Shown: positions 37,822 to 45,892 of the stretch, piece after piece
How the letters are laid out: each line of letters opens with the position of its first letter
Position numbering within the stretch: the first letter of the stretch is position 1
Assembly (NCBI GenBank): GCA_902784475.1
Contig: CACZUX010000004.1
Span: 1-58,046, forward strand
Direction of reading: 5' to 3'
From: an uncultured Bacteroidales bacterium
Lineage (GTDB): Bacteria; Bacteroidota; Bacteroidia; Bacteroidales; Bacteroidaceae
Length of the DNA: 58,046 nucleotides
Notes under the pieces: generated by a model
What the model saw: only the letters and a program-made list of their open reading frames with translations
The model's database searches: none
Told to the model about the DNA's origin: nothing
Program-made: the position numbers and the translations under genes

Positions 37822-40026
37822 ATGAAAATCTTGAAATATATATGGGCTCTTGCCATTCCGGCAACCATGCTCTTTTCCGCTGCCGCGTTCAACTCGTGCA
37901 GTGATGACATCCCCGAGGATGCCCTTGGCATCAAGAAAGGCATCATGATGGCGGAATTCTTGAGAGAAAATCCACAGTTCTCCGAGTTTTACACCATCAT
38001 TAAGAAGGCACGTACTGCCGATCTCTCCACCAGCGCTCGTTTTGAAGAGGTGCTCTCCACGTGGGGGCGTTATACTTGTTTCGCTCCGACCAACACCGCT
38101 GTGCAGAACTATCTGGCCAAGAAGGGCCTGAGCAGTGTGGATCAGCTCTCGCCTGAGGCTTGCGACACCATTGTGCGCTTCCACCTCATTCCTGACAATG
38201 TGTACTACACGTCCGACATCTACAATATGACCGGTAAACAGTTGAAGACGGCCAACATGTTAAAGTCTTACCTGACGTATGACTTTTTGGATGTGCTCGA
38301 TGCCGGTGGCTCTTTAGTGGGCACCACGTTGAAGTTGAATGCTATTGCCACCGTCAACTACTTCAACTGCAACGACACCGTGGAGAACGGCGTGATACAT
38401 GAGATAGATGCTTTGCTCGAGGCGCCCAACACAAGTGCCGAACGCATGGTGGACAACAATGGCTTCCAACTCTTTTATCAGGCTTTTACCGCTACCGGTC
38501 TGCTCGAGACGCTGAAAGCCGATAAGGATCGCACATGGGACGAGAAGCGCACCATGTATCAGCCCACAAGTATCTATTCGGGTGGACAGTGGGACTATTG
38601 TCTGGTGCCCGACGCTAAGCTCTATGGCTTTACGATATTCATGGTGTCCGACGGTGACCTCAAGAGTAGAGGTTTCAACTCTGTGGCCGACCTCTACCGT
38701 CATGCCTGCACACTTTATGGGCGTGGCGGCTATCCTGAGAACTATGAGGACAATACGCCCGAGCAGCTGAAAGAAGTGGACAACCCGCTTTATCAGATGA
38801 TAGCCTACCACATCCTGCCTTTTAAGGCCAACTACAATAAGTTGACGACCATCACGACCATCGAGACCACAGACGAGAAAGAAGGAGTGAACCCGACGGA
38901 ATGGTACCGCACATTGAATTCAAATGCCTTGCTCAAAGTGGAGCACATCACCCTTCAGCGAGACATCGATGACCTCGGATTGGGTATCAGCACCAGCGAT
39001 GCCATCAGGAAGAAGTATCTCTATTTGAACCACTTCTCCGACAGCACAACGTTTAGTGATTATCCTTATTCCCAACGTCATCCCGCCATTAAGGGCGTGA
39101 AGGTGTATCGTCCGGACGATGCTGATGACCTGATTGAAAACAATGAGGGCACGAACTGCTTCCTCTTCCGTGTGGCAGACTTGGTGGATTACAGCGAAGC
39201 AACTCAGGAATCTTATGTGTTCAATACCCGCATGCGTATGGATTTGTACACGATGTTCCCCGTGCTCCTGACCAACCAGATTCGAAGCGATGTGACCAAC
39301 GAAAGTATAAATATGTCCAATAGTAAGGATGCCGCTTGTAAGAACTACTGGTTCCCCGCCGGATATATCGACGGTGTGGAAGTGAATGACGACGCTATCT
39401 TCCTGTATCAGGGGCCGCACAATACTTATTGGAGCTACGAGGGCGACGAGTTCAATATCACTTCGAATGCCGGTAACTACGACCTGACGATGGAGATTCC
39501 TCCCGTGCCTACGGGCACTTATCAGATTCGTCTCGGATTTGCCGACATGCCTACCCGCGGTATCTGTCAGTTCTATTTCGACGGCAAGCCCGTAGGTCTG
39601 CCTTTCGATATGCGTTGTGAAAGAGATAATGACGATAGTTTCAAAGAGCGTACCCAGTGGGTGAACATCTGGGATGAGGCTAAATATCCCGGTGGGGTTA
39701 AATCCGAAGAAGCTCTGGCTGCCAAGAAGGCCATGCACAACCTTGGCTGGTATCATGGACCGACGTCGGTATTCTCTATAGGTGGTGAAGGTCATGAAGA
39801 CGGCTCTACCGGTATAACCAAGAATCCCTTCTCTAAAAACATACGCACGGTGCGTTATGTTTTGGGCAACGAACCCATTAGCATTGAGAACGGAAAGAAA
39901 CACACGATCCGAATCAAGAGTGTGCTTGCATCTACAGGTACGGTGATTATGATTGATTATCTGGAGTTCGTTCCGAAGTCTGTCTGGGGTGTTGAGGACG
40001 CAGAAAACGGTGAGGACGACCTCTAA
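37822..40026 (+). CDS. FAS1-domain lipoprotein with C-terminal galactose-binding-like module
   Basis: 734 aa from ATG 37822 (MKILKYIWALAIPATMLFS); a GTG at 37774 would add 16 residues and overlap the SusD gene. Lipobox FNSCSDD. First FAS1 domain at about 30-190: YTCFAPTNTAVQNYL, RFHLIPDNVYY, NGVIHEIDALLEAP. A second FAS1-like unit follows (LVPDAKLYGFTIFMVSDGDL; MIAYHILPFKANY). The last 200 residues form a jelly-roll-like module (GTYQIRLGFADMPTRGICQF, IMIDYLEFVP). Likely an accessory ligand-binding protein of the SusCD pair. No enzyme motif seen. Confidence 0.82.
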   Translation: MKILKYIWALAIPATMLFSAAAFNSCSDDIPEDALGIKKGIMMAEFLRENPQFSEFYTIIKKARTADLSTSARFEEVLSTWGRYTCFAPTNTAVQNYLAKKGLSSVDQLSPEACDTIVRFHLIPDNVYYTSDIYNMTGKQLKTANMLKSYLTYDFLDVLDAGGSLVGTTLKLNAIATVNYFNCNDTVENGVIHEIDALLEAPNTSAERMVDNNGFQLFYQAFTATGLLETLKADKDRTWDEKRTMYQPTSIYSGGQWDYCLVPDAKLYGFTIFMVSDGDLKSRGFNSVADLYRHACTLYGRGGYPENYEDNTPEQLKEVDNPLYQMIAYHILPFKANYNKLTTITTIETTDEKEGVNPTEWYRTLNSNALLKVEHITLQRDIDDLGLGISTSDAIRKKYLYLNHFSDSTTFSDYPYSQRHPAIKGVKVYRPDDADDLIENNEGTNCFLFRVADLVDYSEATQESYVFNTRMRMDLYTMFPVLLTNQIRSDVTNESINMSNSKDAACKNYWFPAGYIDGVEVNDDAIFLYQGPHNTYWSYEGDEFNITSNAGNYDLTMEIPPVPTGTYQIRLGFADMPTRGICQFYFDGKPVGLPFDMRCERDNDDSFKERTQWVNIWDEAKYPGGVKSEEALAAKKAMHNLGWYHGPTSVFSIGGEGHEDGSTGITKNPFSKNIRTVRYVLGNEPISIENGKKHTIRIKSVLASTGTVIMIDYLEFVPKSVWGVEDAENGEDDL

Positions 40027-40062
40027 CCTAAGTCTAATGAAAAACAAAATGTCATCAAAGAT

Positions 40063-42567
40063 ATGAAAAAGAACAAATATTTCCTTCTCCTGGGCGGTTT
40101 GCTCCTCAGCGCCGGGATGACGCTGTGGACCTCCTGCACGGACGATTGGAATGAACATTACAATCAGGAGGCCAGCGATCTCTCTGCGTACCCCACGTTG
40201 TTGGCACGTTTGAAAGACACCAACGATCCGGATGTACAGAAGGGGCGTTTCGCTCAGTTCGTCCGTGTGCTTGAAGCCACGGGCTATGACCAGCAGTTGT
40301 CCAGCCCGGCTTTGTACACCGTGTTCGCGCCTTTGGACATGACGGCAGAGGAAGCTGATAAGTGGATTGCCCTTTTCAATCAGGAGAAATCCACGAAACA
40401 GGACGCTTACAACACGGCCGTGACGCAGTTCGTGCAGAACCACATTAGCCTCTATGGGCACAATTTTGTCAAGAATGGCGCCAAAGCCACTACCGACACT
40501 GTGGGCATGCTCAACGGTAAGTTTATGAGTGTGCACAACGATGTCGGCTCCAACGATTGGACCGTGGGGCCCAACAGGCCTGTGATGCAGCAGGAGCAGG
40601 TAGAAGCCCCCAGTCTCATCACGGAAAAGCTGCTCTGCAACAACGGTTATCTGTATAAGATTTCCGGTGGCGCACTGCCTTGTTACTTGAATGTCAAGGA
40701 AAAGACCGAAACTCTCTCTTCCATCACGAAATATTTGAGTTACAAGGGTAAGTATGATGAGTACACGCTTGATGAGCAAAAAAGTGTGCCCGGCGATGTC
40801 GTCGACGGTAATCAGGTGTACATCGACAGCGTTATTAATTATGATAACAAGGAACTGACTGCTCAGTACGGAGCCTATTTCCACAGAGAGGACTCTTCGT
40901 ATCTCTTCCTCGTGCCTGATGATAATTTGTGGGACAAGCTTTATGCGGAGTATTCCCAATACTTCAACTACAAGCCTCTTGGCGATGGTGATGATGCACA
41001 GAAAGAGGCTGATGCTTTGAAGGAATCGTGGAGTAACCGCGCTGTCATGCACGGTCGTGTGTTCAATCTTCGCAGTGCGGACAACGCGACATTTGGCAAG
41101 GAAACACCTGCAGATTCGCTCTGTTCCACAGAATACTACAAAAACCAGACGCGTCCTTACGGTCACTACAGTGCCCGCTACAACGGGCAGGATATCGATG
41201 TTGATGTGGATTATCGCACATATGTGTGGAGAAAGCCCACCGAAGCCAACGGTATTCTTGACGGTTTGGAGCCCATAGGCTGTTCCAATGGTTATATCTA
41301 TGTAGATGATCGTCAGGAGGACTTCCTGGTGAAAGACAAGTTTTACAAAACATGGTTCACCTCCAGCTCTTATTCAACCCGTAGCGTGGAAGATGACTAC
41401 ATCCCCAAGCACTGGGTGAACTCCGGTGGCAGTCCTGTGAATGACAGAGAGCGCTTCGTCAGCAACATTCGTACGGTGAGCTCTTCTGTGCCTTGGATTG
41501 TGTGCAGAAAGAAGAAATGCGGCGAGGGTGTAGGCGAAGGCTTCAAGAAGAACAAGATTTACAACGTGAGAGTCAAGAATGGAGACTCTACCGTGTATTA
41601 TCTGGACACCATTGGCACGAAGAATTACCACGTGGACGGCAATATCTGCAGAGAGGTTACCAGATATGCCAGTGATGATGATGTCATGGTCAACGGTGTG
41701 TATCCCGTTACTCCCAAAAAAACGACGCACGTTTATTTTGATTATCCTTTGGGTGAGAACATCATGTCCAATGTATATTATAATGCTTATGTCGTTACCA
41801 TACCATCTGACGCGGTCAACGACAATACCCGTGCGCAGGGTCTGGCTTTCAGAGTGATTAAAAACTATGATGAGGTTGAAATAGGTACTACAGAAAAAGG
41901 AAAGTATTGGCCTTATAATACAAAATCCCAGAAGACCTACTACCCCGAGCTTTACGGTAATGCAGATCCTGACGAGGATTACCAGACGGTCTATGTGGGA
42001 GATGGTTCAGAGACGGCCGCACTTAAATGCAAGCTGCCCAAAGACGGTTTTGTTATGACCGCTGATAAAGAGAGCGTTTATGACGAAAGTGGGGAGTTTA
42101 AGTACATTGAGGCAAAGCCCACGGACAGATACCAGTTCTTCTTCCCCTATGAAGACGGAAAAGAAGAATACGGTCAGGCCAGCGATGACTTTTATGTATC
42201 GAGTAGCACACTGGAGCGATTAAAGAATAAAGTGTATGTGCCCAAGACCCAGGATGTGGATGTTATCCAAGTGATGAGAGCGGAGAGCACAGAATATGCC
42301 ACCATTCATCAGGATAATGCCCCTATAACATGGGTGTTGCGTGTCTACAATGCTTTGAATGATTGTTCGGCCACTTTTGAGATGGCATACTATGACAGTG
42401 AAGGTGCCCTGCTAATCAATAATAAATTGTTTGATGCTGGGAGCCCCATGCGTATCGCCCGCATCATTATGAAGCCTTTCAAAACCAAGGAAGACGCAGA
42501 GCATTATTCTATAGCTAATCTGATGGAGGAATACCACATCGCGACCACATTCCTAAGGAAAGAATAA
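40063..42567 (+). CDS. FAS1-domain lipoprotein
   Basis: 834 aa. Lipobox TLWTSCTDDWNEHY. Two FAS1-like units in the first 330 residues: ALYTVFAPLDMTAEEADKWI, QNHISLYGHNF and NNGYLYKISGGALPCYLN; then SYLFLVPDDNLWDKLY. The remainder is beta-rich, with a region of about 500 residues I cannot assign. It lies 36 bp after the previous FAS1 gene and 10 bp before the second susC-like gene, so it is part of the same transcript. The function is inferred as surface ligand binding. Confidence 0.8.
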   Translation: MKKNKYFLLLGGLLLSAGMTLWTSCTDDWNEHYNQEASDLSAYPTLLARLKDTNDPDVQKGRFAQFVRVLEATGYDQQLSSPALYTVFAPLDMTAEEADKWIALFNQEKSTKQDAYNTAVTQFVQNHISLYGHNFVKNGAKATTDTVGMLNGKFMSVHNDVGSNDWTVGPNRPVMQQEQVEAPSLITEKLLCNNGYLYKISGGALPCYLNVKEKTETLSSITKYLSYKGKYDEYTLDEQKSVPGDVVDGNQVYIDSVINYDNKELTAQYGAYFHREDSSYLFLVPDDNLWDKLYAEYSQYFNYKPLGDGDDAQKEADALKESWSNRAVMHGRVFNLRSADNATFGKETPADSLCSTEYYKNQTRPYGHYSARYNGQDIDVDVDYRTYVWRKPTEANGILDGLEPIGCSNGYIYVDDRQEDFLVKDKFYKTWFTSSSYSTRSVEDDYIPKHWVNSGGSPVNDRERFVSNIRTVSSSVPWIVCRKKKCGEGVGEGFKKNKIYNVRVKNGDSTVYYLDTIGTKNYHVDGNICREVTRYASDDDVMVNGVYPVTPKKTTHVYFDYPLGENIMSNVYYNAYVVTIPSDAVNDNTRAQGLAFRVIKNYDEVEIGTTEKGKYWPYNTKSQKTYYPELYGNADPDEDYQTVYVGDGSETAALKCKLPKDGFVMTADKESVYDESGEFKYIEAKPTDRYQFFFPYEDGKEEYGQASDDFYVSSSTLERLKNKVYVPKTQDVDVIQVMRAESTEYATIHQDNAPITWVLRVYNALNDCSATFEMAYYDSEGALLINNKLFDAGSPMRIARIIMKPFKTKEDAEHYSIANLMEEYHIATTFLRKE

Positions 42568-42577
42568 AATAAGACCT

Positions 42578-45500
42578 ATGAAAAAGATGAAAAACATCAA
42601 TATATTCCTTGTAACGCTGCTTCTGTCGGCTCCCCTTGTTGTCATGGCGCAGTCGGAGGACGGGGATGCAGCAGAAGCTCAGGACAGCACCGTTGTCGTG
42701 AAGCGTGTGCGTAAGGCAAAGAAGCAGGAGGCCACCCGAGAAATCAAGGGTCGCGTGTTGGCCTACCAGGGACATACTCCCCTGGCCGGTGCTATGGTTC
42801 AGAGCGTAGCCGGCAACGGATACTCTGCGCTGACTGAAGAAGACGGTACATTCACCATGAAGGTGCCCGTTTACGGCAGTGTGGTGACGGTGACCATTCC
42901 CGGATACAACACCATTCGTGTGGGTTTGAATGAGAGTGGTGACTTGGGTGATATCATTCTGCAAAGTGATGTCGCCAAGTCGCTCTATGGAGAGGATGAC
43001 AATATTAAGAATAAGGTGTCTGCCTCCAGCATGGAGTTTACCTCTGCCATTAACCCTATGGATGAAGTCGGCAATCAGTTGCAGGGTTTCCTTTACAGCC
43101 GTTCCCGAAGCGGCGTGCCCGGCATCAGCAGCTACATCGAAATGAACGGCGTGACATCTCTGAACGCCAACACCCAGCCTTTGATCGTGTTGGACGGTGT
43201 GCCCATTGACATGCAATATGGCAGGAACTATCTGCACGACGGTTTTTACAGCGATGTGCTGACCAACATCAATCCCAACGATGTGCAAGACGTTAAGATT
43301 ATTACCAACGGAACGTCGCTTTACGGTGCCAAGGGTAGCAACGGCGTGATTGAGATTACCACCCGTCGCAACAAGACCATGGCCACGCGTATTGAGGCCT
43401 CTGCCAATGTGGGTGTGGAGCTGATTCCTTCGACCTATGGCGTGATGGATGCTTCGCAGTTCAAAAACTATGCTACGGCCATGATTGGTACGATGGGCAC
43501 AAGGACTAAGAGTTTTCGTTTCCTTCAGCCATACATGAAGAATGGTAAGCCCAATGCCAATTTCAACAAGTATCAGAGCGACACCGATTGGGGTGATGAA
43601 GTATATCGCAACGCCATTACACAGCGTTACGCCCTGAGTGTGAGCGGCGGCGGCGACGTGGCCAACTACATGCTTTCGGTGGGTTATACCCGCGCCAACA
43701 GCACTCTGAAAGAGAACAATTTGAACCGACTGAACATCCGATTCAATACCGACGTGAAGTTGCACAAGATTATTTCCGTGCGCTTCGATGCCGCTTACAC
43801 CAACCAGACACGTGAGTTGATGGATCAGGGCACGCCCGCCAGCTATTTGGACAAGCCGGTGACATCACTCAACTTTCTGGCCAGCGCCAAGACGCCGATG
43901 CTGAGCCCATACGGCTTTGTGCCCGATGCCAACGGCGGCTATATCAACCCCAGGCACCTTAATGTGGACGATGAGGACTATATGTACGACATTGCTTCCA
44001 TGCAGTCGTACAAGGCCAATTGGCAGCTGGCCAATCCTTCTGCCATCCTCGAGTATGGATACGGAGAGCACAAGAACTATTATGACAACGGTTTCCTGAC
44101 CCTGAATGTCACTCCGAAGGTGGACATCAGCAAAAATCTGTTTGTCAGCAGCATGTTCAGCTTCCACCTGATTAATACCAACGAAAAGTATTATGTGCCA
44201 ATGAACGGAGTGCCCGGTTATTATGTGGATAATGTACACAAGCGTATGGATAACGAAATCCGTTCTCTCTTTGGCAAGCAAAACAATCTGATGAGCGACA
44301 CCAGAGTGGACTGGCATAACAACTTTAGCGGTCACGGCATTCACGTGATGGGCGGTTTCCGCTTCCTCAAGCAGGAGTATAAGTACAATGCCAACCTGGC
44401 CTACAACACCGGCAGTGACAAGACGCCTACGCCTAACTCCGGTGTGGGCAAGACCTCTGTCGGCGGCGACGAAAACCGTACGTCTCTCAATTGGTATGCA
44501 CAGGCAGAGTACAACTTCGCCAACCGCTATTATCTCACCGGTGAAATGAGTATGGAGACCAACTCCGAGTTTGGTCGTGCCACCAAGAGCGGTTTCCAAA
44601 TGGCGGGAGTGAGCTGGGGTCTCTTCCCGAGTCTCCAGGCCGGTTGGGTGATGAGCAATGAGAAGTGGTTCAATGTAGCAGGCATCAACTATCTGAAGTT
44701 GACCATGGGCTACAGCCTCACGGGCAATGACGATCTGCCTTTCTCTGCACGTAAGACCTACTACAGTCCTTATTTGATCAACTCGACAGCCGCTTCACTG
44801 GCTTTGGGCAATATCGGCAACGACGAGTTACAGTGGGAGACCACACGGCGTATGAACGCCGGTCTGCAAATCAATGCAGTGGACAATCGTCTGGGCTTCA
44901 GCTTCAACTACTTCAAGGGCTGGACCAGCAACCTGTTGATGCAGCAGGCGCTCGGCTTTGCCAGCGGTATGGGCGTCGTATGGAGAAACGCCGGCAGCCT
45001 GGAGAACGAAGGCTTCAACGTCGGTCTCACAGGTCACCTTTACAGCTCTACCGATTGGAACTGGACGGCCGGTTTGACGGTAGGTCATTATGTGAACAAG
45101 GTGACCGAAATCGGCAACAATTTGGGCTATATTGACACGCAAGTTTACGGTGGCATTGTCCGTTCGCAGGAGGGTTACGACGCCAACAGTTTCTACGGCT
45201 ACAAGACTGTGGCCAACGAAAACGGCAACATCGTGTATGCCACGACGGAGGAAGCTGATGCTTCAGGACTCTACGTACAGGATGAGACCGGCAAGAAGAC
45301 CTATTTCCAGGCCGGTGATGTGCGCTATGCAGACCTCAACGGCGACGGTAAGATTGACGGGAACGACAGAACCTTCATCGGTTGTGCTACCCCCGATGTC
45401 TTCGGCACCTTCAATACCGCTTTATCTTGGAAGGGTCTGAGGCTCGAAGCAAACTTTAAGTACAGTCTCGGCGGCGATATTTACAACTATGCCCGTCAGC

Positions 45501-45880
45501 AACTGGAGAGCGGCAGCCGCTTCCAGAACCAGACTACTGCGATGCTCCGCCGCTGGAGTTATGAAGGTCAGCGCACAGATATTCCCAGAGTGGCTTATGA
45601 CGACCCCATGGGCAACAGCGCCTTCAGCGACCGTTGGATAGAAGACGGCAGTTATCTGAAGCTGAAGAACGTGACCATCAGCTACAAACTGCCCATCAAC
45701 AGTGTGGCCATTCAGGGGATCACGGTATGGGCTCAGGCCTGTAATCTGTTTACCCTCACCAAGTATCTGGGCACCGACCCCGAGTTTTCTGCAAGCAATG
45801 CCGCACTCTTTCAGGGTGTAGACAAAGGCCTGCTCTCCGCAGGACGCAGTTTCAATGTCGGCGTTAAAATCAATCTCTAA
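42578..45880 (+). CDS. SusC/RagA-type TonB-dependent outer-membrane transporter (second)
   Basis: 1100 aa. Signal peptide MKKMKNINIFLVTLLLSAPLVVMAQ. A Ser/Asp/Glu-rich linker, then a carboxypeptidase-regulatory-like domain (EIKGRVLAYQGHTPLAGAMV), the plug (QPLIVLDGVPIDMQYG, KIITNGTSLYGAKGSNGVI) and a long barrel ending NVGVKINL. Its plug is shorter and less typical than that of the first SusC: the LRG motif is replaced by SSYIEMNGVTSL. No STN domain. It pairs with the unusual SusD encoded 12 bp downstream. Confidence 0.94.
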   Translation: MKKMKNINIFLVTLLLSAPLVVMAQSEDGDAAEAQDSTVVVKRVRKAKKQEATREIKGRVLAYQGHTPLAGAMVQSVAGNGYSALTEEDGTFTMKVPVYGSVVTVTIPGYNTIRVGLNESGDLGDIILQSDVAKSLYGEDDNIKNKVSASSMEFTSAINPMDEVGNQLQGFLYSRSRSGVPGISSYIEMNGVTSLNANTQPLIVLDGVPIDMQYGRNYLHDGFYSDVLTNINPNDVQDVKIITNGTSLYGAKGSNGVIEITTRRNKTMATRIEASANVGVELIPSTYGVMDASQFKNYATAMIGTMGTRTKSFRFLQPYMKNGKPNANFNKYQSDTDWGDEVYRNAITQRYALSVSGGGDVANYMLSVGYTRANSTLKENNLNRLNIRFNTDVKLHKIISVRFDAAYTNQTRELMDQGTPASYLDKPVTSLNFLASAKTPMLSPYGFVPDANGGYINPRHLNVDDEDYMYDIASMQSYKANWQLANPSAILEYGYGEHKNYYDNGFLTLNVTPKVDISKNLFVSSMFSFHLINTNEKYYVPMNGVPGYYVDNVHKRMDNEIRSLFGKQNNLMSDTRVDWHNNFSGHGIHVMGGFRFLKQEYKYNANLAYNTGSDKTPTPNSGVGKTSVGGDENRTSLNWYAQAEYNFANRYYLTGEMSMETNSEFGRATKSGFQMAGVSWGLFPSLQAGWVMSNEKWFNVAGINYLKLTMGYSLTGNDDLPFSARKTYYSPYLINSTAASLALGNIGNDELQWETTRRMNAGLQINAVDNRLGFSFNYFKGWTSNLLMQQALGFASGMGVVWRNAGSLENEGFNVGLTGHLYSSTDWNWTAGLTVGHYVNKVTEIGNNLGYIDTQVYGGIVRSQEGYDANSFYGYKTVANENGNIVYATTEEADASGLYVQDETGKKTYFQAGDVRYADLNGDGKIDGNDRTFIGCATPDVFGTFNTALSWKGLRLEANFKYSLGGDIYNYARQQLESGSRFQNQTTAMLRRWSYEGQRTDIPRVAYDDPMGNSAFSDRWIEDGSYLKLKNVTISYKLPINSVAIQGITVWAQACNLFTLTKYLGTDPEFSASNAALFQGVDKGLLSAGRSFNVGVKINL

Positions 45881-45892
45881 ATCAATACAGTC